Shown here: piece by piece, positions 1 to 12,213 of the stretch
Layout of the letters: each line of letters begins with the position of its first letter
Numbering within the stretch: the stretch's first letter is position 1
NCBI GenBank assembly: GCA_004352715.1
Contig: SCFE01000117.1
Coordinates: forward strand, 603,844 to 667,843
Source of the DNA: Hofstenia miamia
Lineage: Eukaryota; Xenacoelomorpha; Acoela
Direction: 5' to 3'
DNA length: 64,000 nt
Made by a program: the position numbers and the translations under genes
The notes under the pieces: model-generated
The model's database searches: none
Told to the model about the DNA's origin: nothing
Seen by the model: the letters and a program-made list of their open reading frames with translations, nothing else

Positions 1-419
1 GCCACGATTGAACAGTAATGCTATCCAGATAGCTATGAAGTCATCCTTGTACCAGCGCAATTGACACAGGCACTGTCATATCAATAATTTCAGACTCTTG
101 TGTCTGCACCCTTGGATTTGCTAGAGATTCTATAACAGAAAGTAACGAAGATCTATTCAATGCATTGGGGAAGTAAGCAAGCACTAAAGGAAAGATACCT
201 AATAAAAGTTACCATTATGTAAAGTATCTTCACAAAACTTGCTCATTGTGAGACAACGCAAGTAATACGCGAATTTTGACAAAAATGCTCAATAAGCCAA
301 GAATTGCAGAGAACATTATATGAACTCACCACCATTTGAACTAAACTCAAGTAAATATACTAAATGAACTATTAATAGCAAATAAACAGATAATTACAGT
401 GAAATAAGTGTAAGAAGAG

Positions 420-1120
420 CAGTAACCGTATGACATCACACTGAAACTACTGATAAGAAACCAATCTGAGAACAAGTACAGCAAGTACCTGAAGGGCAAA
501 AGCAACAATGCAAAAATGCATTAAGTGAGCTACTGAAAAACTAAGGCCTTTATGAGTCACCTACTGTATTTGTGAAAGGAAAAATTAAAGTACAATTGTG
601 CATTGATTTTCACAAGCTAAACACAAAAAACCACAATTTCACAACTTTATTCTTTTGTAAAACCTATTGGCAAGTACCAATGAATAAATCTGATATTGAC
701 AAGACAGCTCTTATTACGGTCATTTGGTATTTCAAAGACGAGAGTGCTTCAAGGAAATAATAAGCCAGTACAGGAAGACATTTTTGCTAAATTAATGATA
801 TACTACCCAGTAAACATTGAACTGTTGCAACGACGCCGTTTTGGTGTGTATTGGCGTTTAATAGGCTTTGAATTGTTTGAGTGACGTTTATAATTGTGAA
901 AGGAAAAATTAAAGTACAATTGTGCATTGATTTTCACAAGCTAAACACAAAAAACCACAATTTCACAACTTTATTCTTTTGTAAAACCTATTGGCAAGTA
1001 CCAATGAATAAATCTGATATTGACAAGACAGCTCTTATTACGGTCATTTGGTATTTCAAAGACGAGAGTGCTTCAAGGAAATAATAAGCCAGTACAGGAA
1101 GACATTTTTGCCTACATTAA
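420..1120 (+). pseudogene. Ty3/Gypsy reverse transcriptase fragments
   Basis: The blocks are E-S-P-T-V-F-V-K, L-C-I-D-F-H-K-L-N, Y-W-Q-V-P-M and F-A-Y-I-N-D-I (the Y-x-D-D region), in the order found in Gypsy reverse transcriptases but with large internal deletions and stops. The segment occurs twice in tandem (570-894 and 895-1219). No LTRs are seen. Confidence 0.75.
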
Positions 1121-1219
1121 TGATATACTACCCAGTAAACATTGAACTGTTGCAACGACGTCGTTTTTGTGGTGTATTGACGTTTAATAGGCTTTGAATT
1201 GTTTGAGTGACGTTTATAA
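570..1219. repeat. Tandem duplication, 325-bp unit
   Basis: 570-894 and 895-1219 are nearly identical, both starting ttgtgaaaggaaaaattaaa. The unit joins Gypsy reverse-transcriptase sequence to the first ~90 bp of the MITE at 1129-1441, so duplication happened after MITE insertion. Differences: tgctaaatt vs tgcctacatt, and cgccgttttgg vs cgtcgtttttgtgg. Confidence 0.9.
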
Positions 1220-1441
1220 TGCGGATTAGTGGCCGTAAAATTATTATGCCTAGCAAAAAATATTTAAAAATAAGAATAATATTAGTACTATGACAATTTG
1301 AAGATAAATTTTTTAAAAACTGCATTTTTATTGATAGTTTGTCGTTTTATTGTGAAAAGACGTTGTTTTGTAAAGTCGTTTTAGTGCCGTTATTATGTCG
1401 CTCAAAAGACGTCGTTACGGCAGTTCTAGGTTTACTGGGTA
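1129..1441. mobile_element. MITE inserted in the Gypsy relic, ~313 bp
   Basis: The inverted ends tacccagtaaac...gaactg..g.aacgacgtc match over about 38 bp with a few mismatches. The insertion interrupts the Gypsy reverse-transcriptase codons F-A-Y-I-N-D-I. A TA duplication is plausible but cannot be fixed to the base. The first ~90 bp of the same element are present again at 803-893 as part of a tandem duplication. Confidence 0.65.
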
Positions 1442-1751
1442 ATAGCAACAATCTTGATAGAGTATCATATAATGAATTTACGAAACATACTCAACCTCAG
1501 TGTTGAATCTAAGATTGAAAATCCAGAGTGCTGGTTTCATCTAATGAGTAAAGGAAAATCCTAACATTGACTAGAGTTAAAGGGAATTGATACATTTTAG
1601 CAACATGTGAAAAATGGAGTTTCATTGTTTACACAGGATATCTAATAACGTTAAAATAAAATCATTTCTTAGTAAAAAATACATTTAGTGAAATTTATAG
1701 AGGAAGAATTCATGACAAGATATTAACATGTGCCAAAATCTTACAAACTAA

Positions 1752-2294
1752 AGGTGTGTTCCCACTATCGACTTTTATCAGCAGATTTTAATCGAAAATG
1801 CAATTATTTTCGTTCACATTGGCGATTTTTTATCATCCGATTTTTTATCAGAAAATGCGGAGTTGGAAGAGCGTTCAGACTATCGATTTTTTATCAGATG
1901 ATAAATTATCATCTTTTGATTGACAGTAAGAAAAACAACAACATCTGTTTATGGATTGGTTTGTCTTGGAATGTAAACAATGTTTACATATTTTGAAGTT
2001 GAAATATTTCAACGACAATAATTTACGTTTTGGAAGTCTGTTCCCTACTTGAGAAGTAAGCAATTAGTTTCAAGTAGCTATTCGACTAGTTTTAGTACCG
2101 TTCAGACTATCGACTTTTATCAGCTGATAAATTATCAGATGACAGTAATTTGGCTGTTTTGCCAAAAAATCGGATGGAGCGTTCAGACTATCGACTTTTA
2201 TCAGCCGATAAAAAAGCAGATAGAGTGTTCACACTATCGACTTTTATCACCGATTTCTTGACAGATGATAAAAGTCGATAGTGGGAACACACCT
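1752..2294. mobile_element. PIF/Harbinger-like MITE, 543 bp, with internal repeats
   Basis: Perfect inverted ends begin aggtgtgttcccactatcga and continue through cttttatca (about 30 bp). Both flanks carry TAA (1749-1751 and 2295-2297), the 3-bp target duplication of PIF/Harbinger elements. Inside, the terminal motif recurs as direct repeats, gttcagactatcgacttttat and variants, at about 1875, 2099, 2181 and 2227. The open frames across it are by-products of the repeats. Confidence 0.85.
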
Positions 2295-2999
2295 TAAGAC
2301 TTAGTTATGAATATAATTAACGCAAATATACGATTATTCGAAAAAGCAAGCAGATACTATGTCTGATAAATATTTATTGAAGTACATTCGAAAGTGACAC
2401 CAAAATTTAATTGTCTGTGAATATTTTAGATAAAGTAAATTTAAACAATTGCAGAATTTATTAAATTCCAATGAAGTATCTTCCTGTTAATTAATGAAAT
2501 AAATTTTAGCATGCATAACAAATCGAGAAGGTTTTTTACCTCAATAAGAATTTTGATAAGCGACGCATGTCATTGACGCTTTTGAAAGCCATGAAAACCA
2601 GCATATCTACAATTTGTATAATGACTGAAATCAAACTTGAAATTTGACAGATTTTAGGACTTTGAAATTCTTTTACATTTTTGACTGACTGCCAGTGTAA
2701 ATATCAGCTGGAAGTAATATTTGAGAACACCCAATTACAGATTGGAGCATATGACGAATATGATATAGTAGGTCAATATTATCCACTAGTGCGATTGTTT
2801 CGGCTGTTAATGCACTTAGTGATACGCGTCTTAACTACCTAGAAGACCATGCAATTAAATCGCAGCCAAAAAAGATCGAACCTCCCCAACTAGGATTGCC
2901 GAAGGACACATCTGAATACATACACAAAGCAGGAAACGTTGCACCGCTTGCCCCATTAGAAAATCGCAAATAATTATTTTGACATTTTGCGTACTGAAC

Positions 3000-3375
3000 A
3001 AGTGATATTTTTGCAAATGTTTCTAATTTCTACCATTTTGAGTTGAGAGAAAGCTAACTTCAAAGGCTAAATCAGGCCTACTTGTCGAAGATAACCATAT
3101 AAGTTTTCCAATAGTGGAACGAAATTTTTCATGAGTATCAACAAAATCATTAAGAGCATTGACATAAGTAATTTGAGATAAATGATAACAATCATCAATT
3201 TTTTGTTTTGAACACCCAAAAAACTGGCCCATTTGTAACCAATTTCAACAATTTTTCCAATTTTAAATATGTGACAATTGTTTTGTCAATGTGTCTAACC
3301 ATAATCGATCACCAGCAATGTAAAAATCGTCTACATGTACAACAATTATTCCAACTAAAGATGAATTTACATAAA
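3000..3375 (-). pseudogene. Ty1/Copia reverse transcriptase fragment
   Basis: The minus strand reads V-V-H-V-D-D-F (polymerase active site), then F-K-I-G-K-I, F-L-G-V/F-G-C, Y-x-x-A-L-N, and F-R-S-T-I-G-K-L-I-W-L-S-S-T-S-R-P-D-L-A-F-E-V-S, the conserved sequence after the Copia polymerase core. Two or three frame changes make it a relic. Confidence 0.78.
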
Positions 3376-4049
3376 ATGGTAATAGAGCAATAATTATTTT
3401 TCCTCGGGAGGGCATTGACCCCCTCCTCGAAATACCCCTATAGATTCTTCAATGCCTACCCTTCTATATGATGCAGGCCTGTTCAGTAAAAAATGCATGC
3501 AACATTCTTGGGATGAAAAACTGAAGAGGAAAATGTCGATAAAAGAAATTGCTAAGGATATGATTGACAAAATTTTTATAACTAAAATTAAGAAGGATTT
3601 ACAGAGACTACAAAGGTTTCTGAGATAGTATGGAAATTTCTTTCCCATTTAGCAAAAAAGCATCAAGAATGTCAGAATTATTAAGAGGTTGAAGAACATT
3701 TCAATGGACTTGGGAACACCAAGACAAGATGGCAAAATGTTTACAAGAGCTAAAAAGCTACCCTCCTCAACTACACTTAATTACAATTTTCCTTTTATAG
3801 TTGACTGTGACGCCAGTTCAGAAGCACAATGACGCTGAAGCACTGAAGAAAGCTAAAAATTCCGAGCTAAGCTCTTGCTCAACTAAAGTTGAGATGCCTG
3901 CATTACTTGAAAGTCCCCTTTGGGATATTATATCTTGGTCAATTGAGCACAGAAAGGTTTTGCATTCTAAAAAGTTAAGGGAACTCACTTTATCTTTCTT
4001 CGCAACTTCACTCCTCTGATGGAGCTTGAGTGTATGACATTTTTGTTAC

Positions 4050-4620
4050 CCGCGTTAATTATGTAAAACTGCTAGGCGTTTATATACAGTCCAATTTGAA
4101 ATGGTCTGAAAACACAAACTACCTTGTTAGCATCTACATTTCTTTAAATTATTCGTCAATGATGGCGTTATCCCTAATTACGTGTACATCATGTATGTTC
4201 TTACCATGAGACCAATTGAAACCAATTTTGGAATATTGCACTGCTTTGTGGCACAGTCAACTTTCACAAAGTCAATGCAACAAGATTAAGCGTGTACAGC
4301 AACGTGCTTCACAATAGTTATGCCCTAATTGAAATATTCTGAAGCATGTCAAAAACTACGTTCAGTTACGCTCTTTGAGCGGAGAGGAGTTATTGATGAC
4401 AACCTATGGAATAATATCCAGAGGAAAACATCCCGTTTATTATCTTGTTCCTCAGAAACGCAATTATTCATACACTTTCCCTCTCCAATGTAGACATGAC
4501 ACTTTTGTCAAAGCGAATTGCTTTGCCTCTTCTTTTGTCCTTTTGCGGATTAGGAAAAGATATCCATGATTTTGCCCACCTACATAAGCGCTGTTTTATC
4601 CATCAAGCCTGGATATTTCT
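4050..4620 (+). pseudogene. LINE (CR1/Jockey-like) reverse transcriptase 3' fragment
   Basis: V-K-L-L-G-V-Y-I-Q-S-N-L-K-W, then L-E-Y-C-T-A-L-W-H-S, N-K-I-K-R-V-Q-Q-R-A, and P-V-Y-Y-L-V-P form the usual order of the LINE region after the polymerase core. Several stops and frameshifts are present. Confidence 0.72.
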
Positions 4621-4872
4621 TTATGAATTTTGGTTATATTTTGTTTCATGCCCTTTTGAAAATTTGTCACCAACAGTTGTTGTTCAATGCATTTATTTAT
4701 TTATTTATTTAATTATCAAGCGACACCATTATGCTACATATCATAGATGTGATGTAAAGTGCACAACAATTAAACAAAAGATTGATAAGCAGCAATCAGA
4801 TAAACTAGCTGATATAGGTTGAGCACACATGCAGTGGCGTCATATCTGGGGGTGCTAGGAGGGCTCAACCCC

Positions 4873-4956
4873 CTCTTTTTGAAAACTGACATTTTTTAAT
4901 GTGATGTTATCAAGCTCTTTTTGAAAACTGACATTTTTGAATGTGATGTTATCAAG
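4873..4956. repeat. Two tandem copies of a 42-bp unit
   Basis: Units 4873-4914 and 4915-4956 begin ctctttttgaaaactgacat and differ at one base. They follow cagtggcgtcatatctgggg at about 4832, which looks like a hAT-type terminus without a visible partner. Confidence 0.8.
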
Positions 4957-5638
4957 ATTTTATCTCTTTTTAAACTTTGCCGTAGTTTTAGTAAATTATA
5001 TTAACTGAAAAGGTTAAAATTACTGTAATAATAAACAAACTCGTTAACTGAAAAGGTAAAACTTCAATGTTGAATAATAACCAACGTAGAATCAATAATA
5101 TTTTATCCTTAAAGAGCTTGTGGACTTTTTTAAAACACAAGCCGTTGTTCCAAAATTTTCAAACGCAATTCTCTTATGAAATGATGAGAATTTGTACGAA
5201 ATTGCATTACCTGAGGTATTTGATAACACAAATTATTTTATGATGAAAATTTCGATTTCTTAAAATTCATTAAAGAAATCATGGGCTATCAGCTATTCCC
5301 AAACATTCTTTAAAAGTTAGACTGCTCGAGCCTAATTTAGGGTAGCTCTGAGTAAAGTCAGTGATTATGGTAAATAAACCTACTTTGGGAGAGCATAATC
5401 TCAAGGGGTAAATAATAGAGGAGGCACTTCTCTATTGTGTTGCATTTTCAGATTTTGAAAATTTCATGCGTAATTTAAATATTTTTCTAGAAATTGTAAA
5501 AAATTGTGCAATTCCAAAGATGTTTGATTTTAAAGATGCCTAATTCTTTGTCCACTCTCACATAAATATTTTTTTGTACTTCAAGCCCCTGCTCGGATGC
5601 TTAAGTGGCTTGACGCACTGCAAACATGTTGTAGATTC

Positions 5639-5840
5639 ATATATATATATATATATATATATATANNNNNNNNNNNNNNNNNNNNNNNNNNNNNNNNNNN
5701 NNNNNNNNNNNNNNNNNNNNNNNNNNNNNNNNNNNNNNNNNNNNNNNNNNNNNNNNNNNNNNNNNNNNNNNNNNNNNNNNNNNNNNNNNNNNNNNNNNNN
5801 NNNNNNNNNNNNNNNNNNNNATATATATATATATATATAT
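5639..5840. repeat. (TA)n tract interrupted by a 155-N gap
   Basis: Alternating at from 5639 to 5665 and from 5821 to 5840, with Ns between. Translated isoleucine-tyrosine frames here are artefacts. Confidence 0.95.
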
Positions 5841-6329
5841 GGATAAAGTATAGCCTATTACCATAGGTTAGTCTACATTAAATAAGTTACACAGAGATTG
5901 GAATGAAAGGTCGTCTAAATGTCAGAAGAACAATCTTATATGTCTGCCACTGCCCTGTTTGAAAAAAGCAGGTCATCCTCCCTGCATGGCAAGTTCGTAA
6001 GTCTAAGCAAAAGGCAACTACATTCTTAAAAGAAACATCAAACTAATTGCAGATACAAAAGCAAAACAGTGAATTAACTACCGAAGTTTAATGCATGTGT
6101 TTATGAAAGCTGAAAATCTATAACATATACATTGACGAAAAACTGACCACAGAAAACATTTATACCAAAATTACACCAATCCACACACAAGTAAAAAAAT
6201 TATTGCATAAATATAAAAGCACAACCCAACATATTAATAATATTTTCTGGAAACAGCGATTTGGAATGGATAAACCTTATCGAGGATAAACCATGATGCT
6301 ATGATGTTGCAAGACACATAGAAATCATA

Positions 6330-6608
6330 ATGATGACGAGAGCATGCATCTATAACCCTATCAAGCTAACTGAGGAAGATGTAAGAAGAAACATTAGCGT
6401 CTTTTACCAAGACATGGTGAAAAACAAAGTTTTATGCGAGCTGTTCATCTTGTTTTACCCTGACACAACAATTAAACTGGGAGACACAGAATCAAACAAA
6501 AATGACGCTTTGATTACACTCCTGATAGCACTGAAGGAACTAAGACTATACGAACGCTTCTATAACATATTTAATGAGAAGAAAAAGGAATTGAACAAAA
6601 AATCCTAA
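6330..6608 (+). CDS. Orphan ORF, 92 residues, helical, function unknown
   Basis: An uninterrupted ATG-to-TAA frame of mixed, non-repetitive composition, which is unusual in this AT-rich stretch. The protein is predicted by eye to be mostly helical and charged, with L-C-E-L-F-I-L-F-Y-P, then N-D-A-L-I-T-L-L-I-A-L-K-E-L and E-R-F-Y-N-I-F. The spacing of hydrophobic helices is loosely like a death-fold (CARD) domain, but that is a guess from shape only. It could be one exon of a larger gene or a decayed copy. I see no convincing partner exon nearby. Confidence 0.35.
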   Translation: MMTRACIYNPIKLTEEDVRRNISVFYQDMVKNKVLCELFILFYPDTTIKLGDTESNKNDALITLLIALKELRLYERFYNIFNEKKKELNKKS

Positions 6609-7604
6609 TACAACAGATATTAAAAGACAAAATGTATATCAACTTTAAAACTAAGGCATCCACAGCACAAAAGACACTTATGCGGATGACACATACCAAG
6701 AATTACGCAACAATAGATACTTGGAAAGGTCAATAAGATGAAAATCTGGTTAACTAGACAATGGAACTATTGGAGGAGTCAGCCTCAAATGTATAATCTC
6801 AAACAGGTCAGAGGTTACATTGATGTATTTGTTGTAAATGTCTAGTATTCGACAGAGAAGTTCCAAAGCATTTAGTTATTTTCGATTGTACAATTATGAC
6901 TTAAATTAGTGCCTCACTTTAGTGTTTGAAGTAGCGCGTAAATGTCAGAATGAAACCATTTGCAATCAAAATTGCAGAACTATGATTGGTGAATGCATTT
7001 ATTAAAAGTAGGTAAGTAGACGAGTACCTAACAAATATTTACAAACAAGAATTTGTAATTTTATAATTACATTTTAATTCAACCTTTGCTGAGTTTTCTT
7101 TCTAGCATATTTCAGCTCTGCAGAAGTTGTTGATAGTTATTTACATACTTCATTATTATATTTTATGATGCATATTAGCAGCTAAATTAATAGCATTTGC
7201 TGGTTGTTCTTCTTGGCCTCTGCACAACTTGGTCAACTGAGATACTGAGCAACTTAGGTTTCCAATAGACTTTGTTGCATCCTTTTTTATTTCCAGACAC
7301 CAATATCTCCAAGTAGGTTCTACAGGTCAAAGCCTTGTGTTTTTTACAAACTTCTATATATCTGCTTTTTATATTACTACATGTGAGCTGAAAAATAGGT
7401 TAATTTTTACAATCACAATTACAACTAATGATAAAATAGAAAAGCAAAGGACAAAGACAATGTCCCATCCATTGATAGTGAAGTCTCCTGACGAGGAAGA
7501 AGAGTTCCATAGTGAGCAGCTGTACAAGGTTCTATGCCTAAATGCTTAAATAGAGTATTGTTAGTACATTATTACTCTGAGCGTTTATACTATATATAGA
7601 GTCA

Positions 7605-8480
7605 AGCAAATTTATTGCTTACTAAAATTAACAAACAAACAAACAAATACTACAATTACATGTATATTTACAAAATTAAAAATATGCACACTTACTTAAA
7701 GGGCGTAAATTTCAAATGTCAAATGAAATCTGTCCATGCGCTTAATTTGTCTGATATTCCTAATAGTGATTGTTTGGATAATAAAATTTTTTTAATTTTT
7801 CTTCTGAAATGTTTATAATTTTGTTCCTTTTTTATTTCAAGATTTAAGTCATTCCATAATCTAGAAGCTTTAAATGAAAATGAATCTGGACGATTAATAC
7901 TACTATGCAAATTGTGGTTTCTATCACTGGTTTTGATATAATTGCTTAGAAAGTGCATAGATTTTGAATTGTGTACATACTTGTATATCATACAAAGAGT
8001 TTGATATTCAATAAAGTACAATGGTGCAAGAACATTGCCACNNNNNNNNNNNNNNNNNNNNNNNNNNNNNNNNNNNNNNNNNNNNNNNNNNNNNNNNNNN
8101 NNNNNNNNNNNNNNNNNNNNNNNNNNNNNNNNNTAAAGTACAATGGTGCAAGAACATTGCCACCTTTTATAAAAGTGCTCACTGATTTATGCTTATCAAT
8201 ATAATTCAGAGTTGTTATTGGCCAATTGAATAATTTTGCTAGCCAATTGAATATTTTTGCTAGTGATGATCGATTATTTGATGTGATATTTTGGAATAAA
8301 AAACAACAATAGTTAAAGTTATTCAGCACAAAAGAGTTAAGCATTTGTGATTGAAAGGACTGCCCTACTTTGCGCAAATGATATAAATATATAATACCAG
8401 ATACCATTTTCCTACATTTTGATGAAAAAATTCAGTAATTCTCTATCAATTACTACAGAATTGCTTTGCCTAATTTCATT
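7605..8480 (-). pseudogene. LINE (CR1-like) 3' end with gap
   Basis: The minus strand reads N-S-F-V-L-N-x-F-N-Y-C, T-L-N-Y-I-D-K-H-K, A-P-L-Y-F-I-E-Y-Q-T-L-C-M-I-Y-K, then F-S-F-K-A-S-R-L-W-N-D-L and F-R-R-K-I-K-K-I-L, the usual C-terminal layout of CR1/L2-type reverse transcriptases. The 3' tail has tttg repeats (7628-7650). The 92-N gap is flanked by the same 30 bp on both sides, so the reading frame is probably continuous. Confidence 0.75.
8012..8163. other. Assembly gap with identical 30-bp flanks
   Basis: The 30 bases at 8012-8041 recur exactly at 8134-8163 around 92 Ns. Collapsing the two gives a continuous LINE frame, so this is probably an unmerged overlap. Confidence 0.8.
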
Positions 8481-8497
8481 ATCTCCTACTTTAATTT

Positions 8498-8500
<3 letters not shown>

Positions 8501-8572
<72 letters not shown>
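8501..8572. repeat. Compound (TA)n-(CT)n microsatellite
   Basis: About 15 ta units, a short acac bridge, then about 18 ct units. It lies next to the 5' limit of the LINE fragment. Confidence 0.95.
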
Positions 8573-8575
<3 letters not shown>

Positions 8576-10285
8576 TGTAATCAAATGTTACTAGAATTGT
8601 AATTATGATAGCTTTAATAAAAACGTGTTATTCAGATAAAACACGATTTGGAAGAATACAAAAAATTCTGTTGCCACTATTTATAACCACCTCAAATGGT
8701 TATTTCTAATTTTAATAAAAATCGTTGTGGTAGAGAAGAAGCTGTAGCAATAAGTAAATACGAATAATTTTATTCAAAAAATTTAATTTTCACTATTTGT
8801 GTTAAACACATTTTAATTAAATATTAAACAAAAATTTGTCACAGCAGCTGCGTATTAGACATGGCTGTTACATTATTTCTAAATTATATTTTTGCAATTT
8901 ATTATTTGAAAATAGAAATGCATTAAAAATTTATTTACAATTAACTTCGTCTATTAGACAAAATATTCACCTACAGGTAGTTTTAAGGTAAAAGTTTTAC
9001 AGACAGAATTGGGATTACTCAAGATAATGCACTATGTGGATATTTGACACAAGTCAAAAGCAATTAATTGTAATAAACATAACCATACAAAACTAGATAT
9101 AGATTCGTGATTTCCTATATATTTTCTTGTGTTATATACAACAGTATCATCTTAAACATGTACTTAAATTAAATTTTTCTTAAATGCTTCATTCCCTACT
9201 AAAAGTAATAAAGAATTTCAGTTTGGTTATGGTTTTGCAAGTTGCTTGCCGAATGATCTTGGGCTATAGAAAAACATGACTTCATTTTTTCAGAATGATA
9301 TGATTATTGAAGAAAAAAAGTTATACTTGACTGAATAAATTTAAGAAATGCGAAAGAAAATAATTAAGAATTAAATTTTTGAACAACATTATTCGTGGAA
9401 TTGACGACTTTTGTCAAGTAGGCTTAATAAGAGAAGAACGATATTGTACGCGTGATATGTGAAATACCTCTATTTAAGTGCGGTATTTAATAAGATGATG
9501 ATCATATTTTTATCAGTGAAATTGAACCTCATCGTGTAAATGGCATTGATATTTCGCATAAAAGAATTGCTTAGCATTCCAGTCAATTTGAGAAAAATAT
9601 TTTCATCAAAAATTTGTCCTACTCATCTTATTATTGTTTCGCAAATCCTAACAAGTATTAAACAATTGAAAAATGTGGGAAACATTTGAAAAATCCAAAC
9701 ATCTTAATAAATATTGTACAATTATATTTAAAATCCATTTGGGTTCGTAAATAAAAGAAATCCATATAGTTAGTCACCTTTATGCTTAGATTATATTTTT
9801 CCAGTAATGACTTAGCGTATATGCATACATATACAATTCATTTTAATATTACTATGAAATGAGCTGAAATGAAGTGCAGCCCTAAAAGAGAATATCACTT
9901 AAGTTTTATATATCATGATATAATTATATGGAGTATGCACAAAGAGAAATTTAATTACTTTGTGATTTTAACTATAAGGTAATACAAGTAGATCGAAACT
10001 GTGAATTCAATCCCATACAAAAACAGTGAACTAAAGAATTGAATTAAGAACAAAGAAAATAGAAAAAGAAAACAACGATGAATGAACTCCAAAGATCCAT
10101 TGTTAATAGAAAACAATGAGTCCTTCCCTTAAGAAGAATTATATGCGTACACGCACAAATATCAAATAAAGGCTCTTAAAAACATTTTTAAATTTCTACA
10201 GTAAAAATTTACCACTTTAAAAGTTGAATTAAATTCATATTTAAAATGTAATCTATTAATTTTGTATACATTTTAAGTGATCACT
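8573..10285. other. AT-rich intergenic sequence, no gene seen
   Basis: No open frame with protein-like composition, no recognised element and no RNA gene were found. The same holds for 4957-5638, 6609-7604 and 10577-11859, except that 11080-11140 ends in aggcccggccctg, which resembles a hAT terminus without a partner. Confidence 0.6.
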
Positions 10286-10576
10286 AGAGAGTGACATTGG
10301 GTGCCCGATAAAACCCGACCCGATCTCGGGTAAAAAGATTAGATTGATTATTACAAAATACTGATCTAAATTACCACTTAATTTGAGAAAGATTCAAGAC
10401 GCTAAGTAATACCAATAAATTGCTGTTTTCCCTATCTGAAATTGATTAATTTTAATGATCATTTGATTGTACAGAGATCCATAGTCTCAAATTAAAGTCA
10501 AAGTTTCGGGTCGGCTAGTAAATATTCAAATCCGATCGGGTTCGGGTCCATGTTTACCTGATATTGTCATTCTCTA
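10286..10576. mobile_element. hAT-like MITE, 291 bp
   Basis: Inverted ends are agagagtgaca and tgtcattctcta, with internal inverted cccgacccg/cgggttcggg blocks. Flanks are tgatcact (10278-10285) and tgaccact (10577-10584), an 8-bp duplication with one mismatch. A partial relative (the right half, with cgggttcgggtccat) lies at 40775-40855. Confidence 0.72.
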
Positions 10577-11892
10577 TGACCACTCCTTAGCAATACTTTT
10601 TTCGAAAAAGGACAAACATCGCTTTGAAATAATGCTATTTATAAATTTTCAAATTAATGTACAAGTAAATTTACAATAAGCTGCCCCAATTGAGTTTAGA
10701 AATGCATTTTCGGACAATTTTATTGAAGCCTATTGAAAAAATTGGAAATCCTTAGATATGCACATATCAGTGGGTAAATGTGCTCCTTGGTGAATATTTG
10801 CCTTTCGCCTAAGCTTTTTTTGCCCTGTTCATGCTCACCGTCTGTAAAATTAGACATCGTGGAGGTTTTATTTTTTGACAAAGAAAGGAGCAAAGCTATT
10901 GGGACCAGAAACAGCTAGCAAAATATTATTTAGTCAAATATCAAATTTCATTTCAAAAATAATTACAAATGCGAAAACATTGTGATTTGTTTAAAATTCT
11001 TAATAAATGCTATTTAATTACCCTTTCTTCGTTGTGAGCTCTATGGGATTTCTAGAGGTCGGAACTAAAATGGCTATTAAGCCACGACACCTGAAATCAA
11101 AGATGAACATGGGCTTCTAATTTAGGCCCGGCCCTGCTCATTATATGATCTTCGACAAAATACTTTTAATTTTTAGGCTTGTTAGACCAACGCTTAAAGC
11201 TTTAAAAACTCATAACTAAACCAACCTCTGAAATTGAGTTTTAGAAAACTATTCATGATACTAATCAAAATTTCTAACAGTAAATTTAAATTTTCAACAA
11301 AGTATTTAAAATAATATAGCATTCACAGTTATGCGTGCACTGTTGTGCAATTGCAAATTTTTTTTAAAGTCGGTCCACTTTTACGACCTATTATTTCCAA
11401 TACCTTCGTCCAAGCCTGGCCCAGTCCATGTCCATGTCCACAAATCTCTAAGCTCTTTTAACCAAAATCTTAGCCCTATTCAAGCTGCTTGTGTATAGCA
11501 GATTTTAGTCTAATCAGAGCAATCTTATATCCAACAGATGTCTTTTAATTGTAATAGATTATATGAACGTTTCAAAGAAAATTTTCGTTCTCTATATTTA
11601 ACTAATATTGTCAGATTACCGATAATAATCTGTCGCTTGTTGATTGGTCGAATTTTTCATGCAGCTCCGCCGTCGAATGCACATAAATCTAAATATAAAT
11701 TATATATAAAGGAAGAATTTCCTGAAACTAAAATTACAAAGTCGAATTTATTAATTTTAATGTTTCCGCATCACTGGAGTAGTACAAAGCCGTAGAAATG
11801 AGCCATCATTTGAATTGTAACACAAATCTTGCCTACAATTGAAATAAGCTTCTAACAGCTTGAAAGTTAACGTGTCGGTTGCCAGACATAAA

Positions 11893-12213
11893 ATGAGCTA
11901 CAAATCAAGTACGCGTTCTATTTGCGCTCGCAGCATCTCATCAATTTCCCTCTTTGTTTTGTGTTCTGGTTACTTGGTCATAGGAGCGTTTACATTTATG
12001 GTTTTAGAATTGCCCAATGAGGAGGAAGGTCTAATTCAAGAAAAGAATTTTGTCATTAATCAAACAAATAAGCTTATGGAACTTGCTGGAGACTCATTCC
12101 GGGGAATTTTATGTTCAGACCTCTACTCAAGTCTCGGAGAAAATTTAAAGAAATCGTGTGATGCCAACGATAGTCTCATACAGGACCAGTTGCATGATGC
12201 TGCTAGACATTTG
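11893..12213 (+). CDS. K2P channel exon 1 (N-terminus, M1, cap)
   Basis: The first ATG of the open frame is at 11893. The frame is open upstream to 11860 but only with a TTG codon. The exon encodes 107 residues: a short basic serine-rich N-terminus, a hydrophobic M1 helix ending in the V-L-E typical of K2P channels, then an extracellular cap region containing an N-Q-T glycosylation motif and two cysteines. The coding frame is joined to exon 2 at the gtttgt donor after codon TTG (phase 0). The tctaacag just upstream (ending at 11858) could be a splice acceptor from a 5' UTR exon. Confidence 0.88.

Noticed and set aside
2049-2261. 70-residue frame with repeated Q-T-I-D-F-Y-Q
   Set aside because: It is a by-product of the repeated terminal motif inside the Harbinger-like MITE.
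5574-5866. Three overlapping frames with isoleucine-tyrosine runs
   Set aside because: They are translations of a TA microsatellite and a gap.
11538-11795. 85-residue frame upstream of the K2P start
   Set aside because: No motif and no junction to the channel frame; probably 5' flanking or untranslated sequence.
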